A stretch of 33,790 nucleotides of DNA from an uncultured Oscillospiraceae bacterium (GTDB lineage Bacteria; Bacillota; Clostridia; Oscillospirales; Oscillospiraceae): assembly GCA_934590355.1 (NCBI GenBank), contig CAKTOX010000023.1, positions 1-33,790 on the forward strand, given 5' to 3'. Positions within the stretch are counted from its first letter, which is position 1, and every line of letters starts with the position of its first letter. The notes beneath the pieces are model-generated. The model had not been told where the DNA came from. It searched no databases and saw only the letters and a program-made list of their open reading frames with translations. Below, one piece after another: positions 1 to 8,432 of the stretch. A program made the translations under genes and the position numbers.

Positions 1-35
1 TGTCTACTTCTTTCCTCGCTATAAGCTCTCCTCTT

Positions 36-73
36 CCACTAGCATAGCTAGTGGTTGCCTTTGCTGCTGGCAA
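36..73. repeat. Two adjacent small hairpins
   Basis: Positions 36-43 and 47-54 form a perfect 8-bp stem (CCACTAGC with GCTAGTGG) around a 3-nt loop. Directly after it, 55-59 (TTGCC) can pair with 69-73 (GGCAA). They lie just before the shared terminator at 83-110. They may be the 3' end of a transcript that enters the window from the left, but no gene or RNA family is recognisable in 1-82. Confidence 0.4.
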
Positions 74-82
74 TACACAAAC

Positions 83-110
83 AAAAAACCGGCTCGATGG
101 CCGGTTTTTT
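83..110. terminator. Intrinsic terminator, probably bidirectional
   Basis: CCGGC (89-93) pairs with GCCGG (100-104) around a 6-nt loop. The stem is flanked by six A on the left (83-88) and six T on the right (105-110). It begins 7 bases beyond the stop codon of the minus-strand amidase gene and would end that operon. The T tract on the plus side would also stop a rightward transcript. Confidence 0.85.
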
Positions 111-117
111 GTTTTGT

Positions 118-720
118 TTAAATTGCGTCGGCAACGTCGGATCTAAACTGCTCCCATGCGTCCTCGTGGACCACATAGTACAGAGGACATTCCTTGCCGC
201 AGGTATCGTAGTGGCGGATCACATGCTCTGCGGAAAGTCCATAAGTATCGCACAGCCATGCGGTGAGCCTGACAAGTGAGCGATAGCTCGCGTCGGTGAA
301 TTTCCCGCTATCGTCGGGATGGCAGACCTCTATTGATATGGTATCGCGGTTGCGCTCGCTCGTGGCGGAGGATTTTTCGTCAAGCGGTACGCACTCGATC
401 ACCTCGCCGTCAAGCCCGACAAGGAAATGCGAGCTGACGCTGCTGTCGGGGTTATTGAAGTAATTTCTGTTCTGCTGCGCGGTCGTACCGGGATTTCCGA
501 CATAATGTATAACAATGTCGTTAATTTCCTCGAGCTTTACTCCGCGGCGCGAGTGACCGTCAACGTCAATAAGCTGTACGTCCACCCAGTCGGGCGCAGG
601 CTCATCGCGCACGGTATTTTTGTTTTTAAACAGGTCGAGCTTAATTGCCGCACACAGTGCAACGGTAATTACCGTCAATAATGCAAGCGCGGTCAAGGCA
701 CGGTTTTTTCTTCTTCTCAT
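118..720 (-). CDS. N-acetylmuramoyl-L-alanine amidase (Amidase_2/PGRP fold), membrane anchored
   Basis: A 200-aa zinc amidase expected to cut the bond between muramic acid and L-alanine in peptidoglycan. Basic residues at 2-7 and a hydrophobic stretch at about 8-26 give an N-terminal anchor, so the catalytic domain (about 48-195) faces outside. The T7-lysozyme-like zinc ligands are visible: His72 in IHYVGNPGT, His170 in VIRHYD and Cys178 in GKECP. The SSHFLVGLDG and ISIEVCH (Glu131) stretches are typical of the family. The start is set by AGGAG 7 bases upstream. The ATG overlaps the stop of the preceding gene (TAATG), so translation is coupled. It is the last gene of the two-component operon, which points to regulated wall remodelling or recycling. 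The substrate stem peptide cannot be told from the sequence. Confidence 0.9.
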   Translation of the reverse strand: MRRRKNRALTALALLTVITVALCAAIKLDLFKNKNTVRDEPAPDWVDVQLIDVDGHSRRGVKLEEINDIVIHYVGNPGTTAQQNRNYFNNPDSSVSSHFLVGLDGEVIECVPLDEKSSATSERNRDTISIEVCHPDDSGKFTDASYRSLVRLTAWLCDTYGLSAEHVIRHYDTCGKECPLYYVVHEDAWEQFRSDVADAI

Positions 721-1496
721 TATACGCTCCTGTCGTTAAATGAATACACGATGCTGTTAAAATGAATGGTCATGACGTTATTTGCGCCGTACTGCGCCTC
801 GGAGGTCGTGACAAAGCTCTCCGTGTTAAGTCCGCCCGGAAACATGACCGAAACCTCAAGCGTTGTAACATTCGTATCATCGGGCGAACGGTCATTTATT
901 CTGAGTATCTCCGCGCCGTATAGCTCCGCAAAGGTGCTGACTATTTTAAAAATTTTGTCCATATCGAGCTGCTGCGCCCTATCGCCGCTCCAGCCGATTC
1001 TGTCGCAGTCATGGTAAATAAGCGCGAGCAGGGCTCCCGTCTCGTCATCAATGAGAAACTCCAGCGCACCGACCTGATCGGTCACCCTGACGATCCACGC
1101 GACAAACGACGGTGCGGCAGTGTTGCTGTCCGACATCAAAAGAACAGGCTCACGGTAGTTTACATAATATTCTCCGTCAGGCAGTCTTTCGGGACACTTG
1201 ACGCCGCAGCCCTCGAGGAGCTTCAGATAGTCGAGCGCTTTTAATCGCGCCTGATCCCACGTCATGTACTTGCCCTCCGTGAGGCTCACGGAGCTCATCT
1301 GCTGAGTACACACCATCCAATACTTCTGCGCAAGCGTTATGCTGCCGCGGCCGCCTAGCCCGAGCGTTGAATCGTCAAGGCTGTCGGACTTTGCGGCAAT
1401 GGCTGCGTCCTGAACGTTTGCCACGGCAAGCGGGATGCCGAGCCCGACGCAAATAGCAAGAAGTATTAGCCCCGCTACGAAGATTTTCTTTTTCAT
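720..1496 (-). CDS. Membrane-anchored extracytoplasmic protein of unknown family, possibly PepSY/YycI-like
   Basis: A 258-aa protein I cannot assign with confidence. Residues 2-4 are lysines and about 5-26 form one hydrophobic segment, followed by about 230 polar residues, so it is most likely an anchored extracytoplasmic protein. The segment around 134-160 (AWIVRVTD ... LIDDETGALLAL) has the look of a PepSY-type strand-turn-strand, as in the YycI/YycH proteins that restrain the WalK kinase. That link is an inference from pattern and position only. GGAGGT lies about 5 bases before the ATG. The gene overlaps the histidine kinase by 4 bases (ATGA) and the amidase by 1 base, so all are made from one transcript in tight coupling. 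It may modulate the upstream sensor kinase. Confidence 0.75.
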   Translation of the reverse strand: MKKKIFVAGLILLAICVGLGIPLAVANVQDAAIAAKSDSLDDSTLGLGGRGSITLAQKYWMVCTQQMSSVSLTEGKYMTWDQARLKALDYLKLLEGCGVKCPERLPDGEYYVNYREPVLLMSDSNTAAPSFVAWIVRVTDQVGALEFLIDDETGALLALIYHDCDRIGWSGDRAQQLDMDKIFKIVSTFAELYGAEILRINDRSPDDTNVTTLEVSVMFPGGLNTESFVTTSEAQYGANNVMTIHFNSIVYSFNDRSV

Positions 1497-2869
1497 ACTG
1501 CACCTCCATGCAAGCCGACGATGACGCAGGTGCCGTTTTCGGCGCTGCTTTCAAATTCGATGCTGCCGTTATGAAGTCGGGCAATGTCGCTGCAAAGCGC
1601 AAGACCGAGTCCCGCTCCGCCTTGGGCGCGCGAGCGCGATTTGTCCACTCTGTAAAACGCCTCCGTGAGATGGCGGAGGGCGTCCTGCGGTATGCCTCTT
1701 CCGTTATCGTGCACGCAAATGATGCAGCCGTCATCGCACATTTCCGAGCTGACCGCTATCTTACCGCCCCCATCGAGGGCTTTTTTCGCATTATCGAGAA
1801 GGTTTACGAGCAGCGAGCGCACAAGGTCTGGCTCGAGCAGGCACTCGCCGTCCATGCAGGCGCACTGCATGATAATTCCGCTTTTTTCGTATATGGGTCT
1901 GAGATACTGCACCGTATCCTCTATGAGCCGCGCCGGTGATACGGGCTTGAGGTCGAGCTCGGTGTTTTTCAGGACGATTATGTCAAGCAGCTTCTGCGAC
2001 AGGCTTTCAAGGCGCTTGCCCTCGGAAAAAATATAGTTTGCCGCCTCCATCTGCTCCTCGGCGCCGAGGCTGCCGCTGCGCAGCAGATCCGCGTAGCCGA
2101 TTATAGAGGTCATGGGCGTTTTCATCTCGTGCGCAAAGCTGCCCATGAATTCCTCCTGACGGCGCATCGCATCCCGAAGTTGCTCGACGTTTTCCTCAAG
2201 CCTGAGCGCCATAGCGTCAAAGCTGCGCGATAATTCGCCCGTTTCGTCCTGCGTGTCAATGCCGCAGCGATACGACAGCTCGCCCGCGGCAAGCTTTTTC
2301 GTTGCCGCCGTGAGCTTTTCAAGCGGCTTTGTGATGAGGCGCGAAATGAGATACGACACCAGCGCCGCGACCATAACAGTTGCGGCAAAAACGACGGCAT
2401 ACGTTCTGTACTGCCCGTCGCGCATTTCATAAATGCTCGAAATGTCCTTGAATGCCGTGAATATAAGCGCATCGGACTCCGTCGTTATCGTGCCCGACAC
2501 GCGGCAGTAGTGCTTATCTCCGACCTCTACCACGCTCACTCTGCTTTCGTCCGTATACGGAAGGTCTTGCGCGCCGAAGGAATAAAACACCTCGCCGGAG
2601 GCCTCCATGCGCGCCGCGTCAAAGTTAATTGAGCCCATGCCCTCCATCTGACGCAAAACCTCGGCAATATCGCTGCGGTTCGGCAGCGTGGAAATGCTGT
2701 TTACCATCTGAACGGTTTTGACGATAAAGCCGTATGACTGCTCGCACGCGCGCTTTTCCTGCGAGACTGCGGCACTGAACGATGACGAGATCATAAGGCT
2801 CCCGCCGATGCCGAACGCGACCGACAGCAGCCATATCATGTAGACCGTTATCTTTACTCTCAGGCGCAT
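1493..2869 (-). CDS. Sensor histidine kinase of a two-component system
   Basis: A 458-aa transmembrane kinase. A first membrane helix (about 8-30) and a second (about 157-177) bracket an extracytoplasmic sensor loop of about 125 residues. A HAMP linker (about 175-230) follows. The HisKA box FAHEMKTPMTSIIGYADLL carries the phospho-acceptor His247. The ATPase domain has the N box (NLLDNAKKAL, Asn360), G1 (DNGRGI, 388-393), an F box (EAFYRVDKS) and G2 (GGAGLGLAL). All catalytic parts are present. The start is set by GGAGGT 5 bases upstream and lies 1 base after the response-regulator stop. The signal is unknown. The downstream amidase and anchored protein suggest an envelope or peptidoglycan cue. 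Confidence 0.95.
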   Translation of the reverse strand: MRLRVKITVYMIWLLSVAFGIGGSLMISSSFSAAVSQEKRACEQSYGFIVKTVQMVNSISTLPNRSDIAEVLRQMEGMGSINFDAARMEASGEVFYSFGAQDLPYTDESRVSVVEVGDKHYCRVSGTITTESDALIFTAFKDISSIYEMRDGQYRTYAVVFAATVMVAALVSYLISRLITKPLEKLTAATKKLAAGELSYRCGIDTQDETGELSRSFDAMALRLEENVEQLRDAMRRQEEFMGSFAHEMKTPMTSIIGYADLLRSGSLGAEEQMEAANYIFSEGKRLESLSQKLLDIIVLKNTELDLKPVSPARLIEDTVQYLRPIYEKSGIIMQCACMDGECLLEPDLVRSLLVNLLDNAKKALDGGGKIAVSSEMCDDGCIICVHDNGRGIPQDALRHLTEAFYRVDKSRSRAQGGAGLGLALCSDIARLHNGSIEFESSAENGTCVIVGLHGGAV

Positions 2870-2870
2870 A

Positions 2871-3530
2871 TCAGACCTCCAATCTGTATCCGACCTTGTT
2901 CACGGCGCGCAATTTATTTTCCCAGCCGACCTTTTTGCGCAGGCGCTGGACGTGCAGGTCAACGGTCTTTGAGCCGCAGGTGTAATCCCCGCCCCAGACG
3001 CGCTCGTAAATCGTTTCACGGTACAGCGCGGTGCCGGGGTTTCGTGCAAACAGCAGCAAGACCTCAAACTCCTTTCGCGTGAGCAAGATCTCCTCGCCGC
3101 CGTCATCGCGGAACACCTGCATCGACTGCGTGTCTATCGTCAGCCCGCCTATGCTTATAAGGCGCTGTGTTTTATTATATCTGCGCAGAACAACGTCCAC
3201 CCTCGCCTGCAATTCAAGCACCTCAAAGGGCTTAACGATATAGTCCTCCGCGCCCATGCGCAAGCCCTTTACTCTGTCCGCGACGGCATTTTTTGCGGTT
3301 ATGAATATGACCGGAACACCGATGGGGCGTATATAATCCAAAAGCTCAAAGCCGTCCGCGCCCGGCAGCATGATATCGAGCAGAACGAGGTCATACACAT
3401 TTTCGTCAAGCATATCCGCCGCCTTTATGCCGTCATAGGCACATTCGCAGTTATAGCCGGATTTGCCGAGCGTGAGCTTAATAAGATTTGCGATGGGCTT
3501 TTCGTCCTCGACTATGAGAATTTTTATCAT
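2871..3530 (-). CDS. OmpR/PhoB-family response regulator
   Basis: A 219-aa DNA-binding response regulator. The receiver domain (about 1-115) begins MIKILIVEDEKP, with acidic pocket Glu8-Asp9, phospho-acceptor Asp52 (in LVLLDIMLPG), the Thr of FITAKN and Lys100 of VKPF. A winged-helix domain (about 120-217) follows, with EILLTRKEFEVLLLFARNPG and the recognition region TVDLHVQRLRKKV. The frame is open three codons further, to a GTG at 3539. I chose the ATG at 3530 because AGGTG lies about 6 bases before it and the protein then starts exactly like its family. It is the first gene of the four-gene operon, so it probably controls its own operon. No strong promoter is visible: a TATACT with a poor -35 19 bases upstream sits near 3553. 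Confidence 0.95.
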   Translation of the reverse strand: MIKILIVEDEKPIANLIKLTLGKSGYNCECAYDGIKAADMLDENVYDLVLLDIMLPGADGFELLDYIRPIGVPVIFITAKNAVADRVKGLRMGAEDYIVKPFEVLELQARVDVVLRRYNKTQRLISIGGLTIDTQSMQVFRDDGGEEILLTRKEFEVLLLFARNPGTALYRETIYERVWGGDYTCGSKTVDLHVQRLRKKVGWENKLRAVNKVGYRLEV

Positions 3531-3579
3531 TTGCATCACCTGTTGTGAGGAGTATATCTTAATTTTGCATCAAAACGGC

Positions 3580-3607
3580 AAAAAGCGCAACCTCAGCTGC
3601 GCTTTTT
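3580..3607 (-). terminator. Intrinsic terminator overlapping the end of the EamA gene
   Basis: AAAAAGCGCA (3580-3589) pairs over 10 bp with TGCGCTTTTT (3598-3607) around an 8-nt loop. On the minus strand it ends in a run of T. The stop codon of the EamA gene (3593-3595) lies in the loop, so the last codons and the terminator share the same bases. It separates this operon from the two-component operon. Confidence 0.85.
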
Positions 3608-4471
3608 GTTAAGAAAATCAAGTTTTGTTTCGCTCGTTATGATTGCGATAAATATGAGACAGAAGCCGAGAGCGATGTTAAAGGTGAGCGACTCGACGCC
3701 GAGAATGACGGATATGGCCGTTCCGAAAACGGATTCGAGCGTGAGGATAACGGCCGTCTGCGAGGGCGGAGTGTACTTCTGACCGACGGTCTGGAGAATA
3801 TAGCACAGTCCGGTGCAGATAAATGTCATGTAAGCGATGCTAAGCCAAGTGCCGGTGCCTATATCATGCGGCGCGGGCTCGAACATCACGGCGCCTATGA
3901 AGCAAATGACGGCAGCAGTCGCAAACTGGAGCATGGTTATGAGCACGGGATCGCGGTTTTCGGCGGTGCGCGAGGTCACGATTATGTGCAGTCCGTAGAA
4001 AAGACCGCAGAGTATTGTGAGCATATCGCCGATATTTACGCTCAGATCGTTGCTCAGGCACACGAAGCCCACTCCGACAAGGCACACGAGGGCTGCGATG
4101 ATGTTATATTTATCGGGTCTTTTGCCTGAAATTACCCAATAAAGAAACGGAACGAGAATGCAATAGGTCGTTGTTAGAAACGCATTTTTGCCGGGCGTTG
4201 TGTAAACAAGTCCGTAGGTCTGTAAGATGTACGCCGCCGAAAGGCACAGTCCCATCAGGCAGCCGCCCGTTACATACCGTTTATCGAGCTTTTTGAGTCT
4301 CGGCAGGCAGGCAATGAGCATCAGTATCGCTGCGCCGGAAAAGCGTATCGAAAGCACCCACAGCGGGGTTATACTGTCGAGCGCGGACTTGAGTATGACA
4401 AAAGAGCTGCCCCATATCAGAGTCGTTAATATAAGACACGTGCGCCCGATATTGGCTTTGTTGTTATTCAT
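3593..4471 (-). CDS. EamA/DMT-family transporter
   Basis: A 292-aa integral membrane protein of the drug/metabolite transporter superfamily, with about ten hydrophobic helices in two EamA repeats. The first repeat shows LIWGSSFVILKSALDSITPLWVL, the typical W-G-x-x-F pattern near the N-terminus. The second includes the LESVFGTAISVILGVESLTF stretch that usually marks helix 8-9. The substrate is unknown; relatives export amino acids, nucleobases or other metabolites. It starts 3 bases after the PcrA helicase stop and is probably cotranscribed with it. A lysine-rich tail (LNKKRS) would be cytoplasmic. A second, distinct EamA transporter lies at 17650-18537. Confidence 0.9.
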   Translation of the reverse strand: MNNNKANIGRTCLILTTLIWGSSFVILKSALDSITPLWVLSIRFSGAAILMLIACLPRLKKLDKRYVTGGCLMGLCLSAAYILQTYGLVYTTPGKNAFLTTTYCILVPFLYWVISGKRPDKYNIIAALVCLVGVGFVCLSNDLSVNIGDMLTILCGLFYGLHIIVTSRTAENRDPVLITMLQFATAAVICFIGAVMFEPAPHDIGTGTWLSIAYMTFICTGLCYILQTVGQKYTPPSQTAVILTLESVFGTAISVILGVESLTFNIALGFCLIFIAIITSETKLDFLNKKRS

Positions 4472-4474
4472 TTT

Positions 4475-6853
4475 CTAAATTCTCACCATATACTGTACGG
4501 CGGCGCGAAGCATGAGCTTCTTCCTTACGCCGCTGTCAAATTCGATTTCTATAAAATAGTCGTTGCCCATGGGTGTCATTTTTACGAGCTCACCTTCACC
4601 GAACGCCTTGTGCAGCACCCTGTCTCCCACGGAAAACTTCGGTGCCTCCGCTGCCGGCTTGGGCTTTGCGCCCGGCGGCGGTGCTACCGGGCGGCGGGTG
4701 TTCGGGCTCTGGACACGCTGGGCAAATTCCTTCTGAACGTTCGTTTTTTCCGAGTAGCCGTAGCCGCGGGGAATGCCGCGCTTTTCAAGGTGCTCGGGCG
4801 GGATCTCGTCGATGAAGCGGGAAACGCGGTTCGAGGTCGTGCGGCCGAATATCATTCTCTGACGCGCACAGGACAGGAAGAGTTTTTTCTTCGCGCGGGT
4901 CAGAGCGACATAGCAAAGCCTGCGCTCCTCCTCCATTTCCGCCTGCTCGCCGATGGCCTTAACTCCGGGGAACACGGTCTCCTCGCAGCCAACGATGAAA
5001 ACGTTCGGAAACTCAAGACCCTTTGCCGCGTGCATCGTCATCATGACAACGCAGTCATCGTCCTTTTCGTAGTTATCCATATCCGTATAAAGAGCTACAT
5101 CGGCAAGATAGCCCTCGAGCGTGGGCTCGGTGGTTTCATTCTTATAGTTCATTATACTCGTTTTGAGTTCCTTCACGTTCTCCGCGCGTGCGGAATCCTC
5201 AACGGTATTTTTGCGCTCAAGAGCACTTAGGTAGCCGCTTTTTTCGACGAGCTGATCATACAGAAGGTCGGGTGCAAGCTCGTCCTTTTGCGCGATGAGC
5301 TCGTTCATCATACCCGCAAACAGCAGCAGCTTCGGGGCCGATCGGCTCAGCTCCGGATAGAGGTCGGCCTTGCTGATGACCTCAAACAGCGAAATGCCGT
5401 TCTCCGCGGCTATGCCTGCCGCCGTTTCAATGCTTTTCGCTCCTATGCCGCGCGGCGGGTTATTTATTATCCTGCCAAGGCGGAGATCATCGCTCGGAGA
5501 GGCAATGACGCAAAGATACGCGAGCATATCCTTTACCTCGGCACGATCGAAGAAGCCCGTTCCACCGAAGATCTTGTAGGGTATGCCGTTGCGCTTGAAC
5601 GCCTGCTCTATCTGACGCGACTGAGCGTTCATGCGGTAGAGCACCGCGCTTTCGCCCCATGACGAGCCCTTGCCGTAAAGTCCGAGTATCTGCGAGGCGA
5701 CGTAGCTTGCCTCGTCATGCTCGTTGTCGGCAACATAAAGCTCGGGCAGCTCGCCCTCGCCGGAGTTCGTCCAGAGCTCCTTGCCCTTGCGTCCGAGGTT
5801 GTTTCTGATCACCGCGTTGGCTGCGCCGAGGATATGTCCCGTGCTGCGGTAATTCTGCTCAAGGCGTATCACGCGGCAGCCCTTGTACTCATCCTCAAAG
5901 GAGAGGATGTTTTCTATCGTCGCACCGCGGAATTTGTAAATACTCTGATCGTCATCGCCGACAACGCAGATATTTCCCCAGCCCTCAGCAAGCTTTGACG
6001 CAAGCATATACTGAAGCTTATTCGTATCCTGATATTCGTCGATGAGGATATATTTAAATCTTCTCTGCCAATATTGGCAAACGTCCTCGTTTTCGTTAAG
6101 GAGCTTTACCGTGTAATAAATAAGGTCGTCAAAATCCATTGCGCCGGCTGCAAGTGCGCGGCGGGAATACTCGGCATAGATCTCCGCTATTCTGAGCCTA
6201 TATCTGTCTCCGGACGCCTTTGCACGGGCATAATATTCCTCAGGCGAGCAGAATTCGTCCTTTGCCCTGCTTATCTCATTTTGAATAGAGCGCGGCGGGA
6301 ACTGCTTATCGTCAATATCAAAGTCGCGCAGGATATGTTTTATAAGACTCTGACTGTCGGCAGTGTCATAGATGGTGAAGCTCGACTGAAATCCCAAACG
6401 CTCGGCGTCGCGGCGCAGGATCTTCACGCAGGCGGAATGGAACGTCGAAGCCCAGACATCGGCTCCCGCCTCACCGAGCATAGCGGAAAGCCTTGTTTTA
6501 AGCTCCTCGGCAGCCTTATTTGTGAACGTGATGGCAAGTATGCGCCACGGCTCAACAGGCTCCAAGGCCGCAAGCCTGCGCGCCTCATCGCCGCCGCGGA
6601 GGAATACGTCAATATCGTCCTCGCTCGCATTGGCGGGTATCTCATCACTGTCGCCGGCCTTGCCGTAGCGCAGGAGGTTTGCGATCCTGTTTATGAGCAC
6701 CGTGGTTTTGCCGCTTCCTGCGCCTGCAAGGATGAGCAGTGCGCCCTGAGTCGCCATGACAGCCTTTCTCTGCATGGGATTGAGCTTTGCAAAATCGTTC
6801 TCGACTACCTTTTTTCTCGCTTCAATATATTTTTCTCTAAATTCCATATTCAT
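4475..6853 (-). CDS. pcrA: ATP-dependent 3'-5' DNA helicase, UvrD/PcrA type
   Basis: A 792-aa superfamily 1A helicase for repair and replication restart. The motifs appear in order: Q motif near LNPMQRKAV (25-33), Walker A ILAGAGSGKTT (41-51), Ia AITFTNKAAEEL (108-118), II DEYQDTN (272-278), III GDDDQSIYKFRGA (299-311), IV RLEQNYRST (330-338), V MTMHAAKGLEFPNVF and VI LCYVALTRAKK. The C-terminus has a proline-rich linker and then FSVGDRVLHKAFGEGEL, the Tudor-like domain that contacts RNA polymerase in PcrA. A small insert rich in acidic residues (about 67-100) lies between motifs I and Ia. An in-frame ATG two codons later is an alternative start; neither has a good ribosome site. It follows the MATE gene by 26 bases. 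Confidence 0.96.
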   Translation of the reverse strand: MNMEFREKYIEARKKVVENDFAKLNPMQRKAVMATQGALLILAGAGSGKTTVLINRIANLLRYGKAGDSDEIPANASEDDIDVFLRGGDEARRLAALEPVEPWRILAITFTNKAAEELKTRLSAMLGEAGADVWASTFHSACVKILRRDAERLGFQSSFTIYDTADSQSLIKHILRDFDIDDKQFPPRSIQNEISRAKDEFCSPEEYYARAKASGDRYRLRIAEIYAEYSRRALAAGAMDFDDLIYYTVKLLNENEDVCQYWQRRFKYILIDEYQDTNKLQYMLASKLAEGWGNICVVGDDDQSIYKFRGATIENILSFEDEYKGCRVIRLEQNYRSTGHILGAANAVIRNNLGRKGKELWTNSGEGELPELYVADNEHDEASYVASQILGLYGKGSSWGESAVLYRMNAQSRQIEQAFKRNGIPYKIFGGTGFFDRAEVKDMLAYLCVIASPSDDLRLGRIINNPPRGIGAKSIETAAGIAAENGISLFEVISKADLYPELSRSAPKLLLFAGMMNELIAQKDELAPDLLYDQLVEKSGYLSALERKNTVEDSARAENVKELKTSIMNYKNETTEPTLEGYLADVALYTDMDNYEKDDDCVVMMTMHAAKGLEFPNVFIVGCEETVFPGVKAIGEQAEMEEERRLCYVALTRAKKKLFLSCARQRMIFGRTTSNRVSRFIDEIPPEHLEKRGIPRGYGYSEKTNVQKEFAQRVQSPNTRRPVAPPPGAKPKPAAEAPKFSVGDRVLHKAFGEGELVKMTPMGNDYFIEIEFDSGVRKKLMLRAAVQYMVRI

Positions 6854-6879
6854 AACGAGTTATTTTACCACGAACCGTA

Positions 6880-8259
6880 TCAGTTATCAAGGCAGACATG
6901 GGCATATTTCTTAGCAGGACGAATGACCATTAGCGCCGTGAAGATAAGAACGGCGTTTACGGCAAGGCTTATGGGATAGACCTGCATGATGGTCTCAAAG
7001 CACGGGTTTTTCGGGAAAACCGTTGCAACCCAGAGCATACGGATGCCGCACACTCCGAGCATTGTAAGCAAAGCCGGGGTCAGCGATATGCCGAAGCCGC
7101 GAAGGTAACCTGACATTCCGTCGTAGACGGTCGAGAAAATATAGGATGCGAAAATATACTTGAGTCTTATAAATCCGAGGCGTATGACCTCGGGGTCGTT
7201 ATTGAACAGCGACAGCAGAAATTTACCCGACACGAGCGTAATTCCGACGGCGCAGGCGGTTGCTATGGCGCCCTCTATGAGGCAGAGCTTGAACGCCTTG
7301 CGGCAGCGGTCGATCTGAGCCGCGCCGTAGTTCTGGCCGACGAAGGTCGTGCACGCCTGACCGAAGGAGTTGAGGATATAATACGCCATTATCTCAATAT
7401 TGAAAGCCGTGCTCGAGGCCGCCATAACAATCTTTCCGAGGCTGTTTATAGCAGACTGGATAACGATATTCGACAGCGAGAACACCGCGCCCTGAATTCC
7501 CGCAGGCACGCCTATCTTGAGAATGCGGGCGAGAATGGGCCAGCTTATCTTCAGCTTCTTAAGCTCAATTTTGACTAAAAGCTCGCTCTTTATGAGTTTT
7601 CTCATAAGAAGCACCGAGCTTATCGCGTTTGCCGTAACGGTCGCAATGGCGACGCCCTCGACGGTCATGCGCATGACTATGACGAAAAACAGGTTCAGCA
7701 GCACGTTGAGTGCGCCCGATATTGCAAGCGCGGCAAGCGGAGTTTTCGTATCTCCGGCGCTTCTGAATATCGCCGACTCGAAGTTATAAAGCAAAATAAC
7801 GGGCATTCCGATGAGGTATATGCGCATATATTTTGCCGCGAGAGGGAGCACTTCCTCGGGGACGTTGAGCATTTCAAGTACGGAAATTGCAAAAAGCTCA
7901 CCGAGGACCGTTATGAGCAGACCGCCGAGTACGCTTGCAACGATAGATGTATGCACCGCACGCGAGACGGTTTCGTGATCGCCCCTGCCGATGGCATTTG
8001 CAATGACGACGTTTGCACCGAGCGCGATGCCTATGAAAAGGTTGAGAACCAGCCCTATGATGGGGCCGTTGGCACCGACCGCGGCAACCGCGGAAACGGT
8101 ATCGCCGGGGGCAAAATTGCCGACTACGGCTATATCCGAAGCATTAAAAAGCTGCCCCAAAATGCCGGTTGCCGCAACGGGCAGAGCATAGAGCAGTATC
8201 TTATCCCACATTGTTCCGCTGAGCATATTCAGCGCTTTATCTCTTTTTGTCTTTGCCAT
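6880..8259 (-). CDS. MATE-family multidrug/Na+ antiporter
   Basis: A 459-aa membrane protein of the MOP superfamily, with about twelve hydrophobic helices in two MatE halves. The first half opens with MLSGTMWDKILLYALPVAATGILGQ, and LFNASDIAVVGNFAPGDTVSAVAA is the characteristic helix 1-2 region. GIALGANVVIANAIGRGD and SAIFRSAGDTKTPLAALAISG are further family landmarks. MATE pumps expel cationic drugs or metabolites in exchange for Na+ or H+; the natural substrate cannot be read here. AGGAG sits about 8 bases before the ATG and a promoter lies at 8290-8317. It is the first gene of a probable MATE-pcrA-EamA operon. This grouping has no obvious functional logic and may reflect shared housekeeping expression. 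Confidence 0.95.
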   Translation of the reverse strand: MAKTKRDKALNMLSGTMWDKILLYALPVAATGILGQLFNASDIAVVGNFAPGDTVSAVAAVGANGPIIGLVLNLFIGIALGANVVIANAIGRGDHETVSRAVHTSIVASVLGGLLITVLGELFAISVLEMLNVPEEVLPLAAKYMRIYLIGMPVILLYNFESAIFRSAGDTKTPLAALAISGALNVLLNLFFVIVMRMTVEGVAIATVTANAISSVLLMRKLIKSELLVKIELKKLKISWPILARILKIGVPAGIQGAVFSLSNIVIQSAINSLGKIVMAASSTAFNIEIMAYYILNSFGQACTTFVGQNYGAAQIDRCRKAFKLCLIEGAIATACAVGITLVSGKFLLSLFNNDPEVIRLGFIRLKYIFASYIFSTVYDGMSGYLRGFGISLTPALLTMLGVCGIRMLWVATVFPKNPCFETIMQVYPISLAVNAVLIFTALMVIRPAKKYAHVCLDN

Positions 8260-8289
8260 GTATAATCTCCTCTTCTAAATCACCATGAT

Positions 8290-8317
8290 ATTTTAACGCT
8301 CAATTTGCAAAATTCAA
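8290..8317 (-). promoter_or_regulatory. Sigma-A-like promoter for the MATE-pcrA-EamA operon
   Basis: On the minus strand TTGAAT (8312-8317) and TAAAAT (8290-8295) are 16 bases apart, in an AT-rich intergenic region downstream of the sigF terminator. The start of transcription would be about 20-25 bases before the MATE ATG. A tandem AT-rich direct repeat (TTTTTAATAG) lies just upstream around 8335-8356. Confidence 0.6.
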
Positions 8318-8366
8318 TAGTCAAATGTCGATTTAATAGTTTTTTAATAGTTTTTGAGCAATATAC

Positions 8367-8403
8367 AAAAACGCCCGCCCGAAACCGAGGTTCCGAACGG
8401 ACG
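8367..8403 (-). terminator. Intrinsic terminator of the spoIIA operon
   Basis: On the minus strand the arm at 8391-8403 pairs with 8372-8384 over about 13 bp, several of them G-U pairs, around a 6-nt loop. Five T follow (plus-strand A at 8367-8371). Because several pairs are wobbles only on the minus-strand RNA, the stem favours that direction. It lies about 30 bases after the sigF stop. Confidence 0.8.
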
Positions 8404-8432
8404 ATTTATGAGTCAATTATGACAAAAAAGCT

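Noticed and set aside
55..279. 74-codon plus-strand frame at the left edge
   Set aside because: It runs through a terminator hairpin and opposite the amidase coding region.
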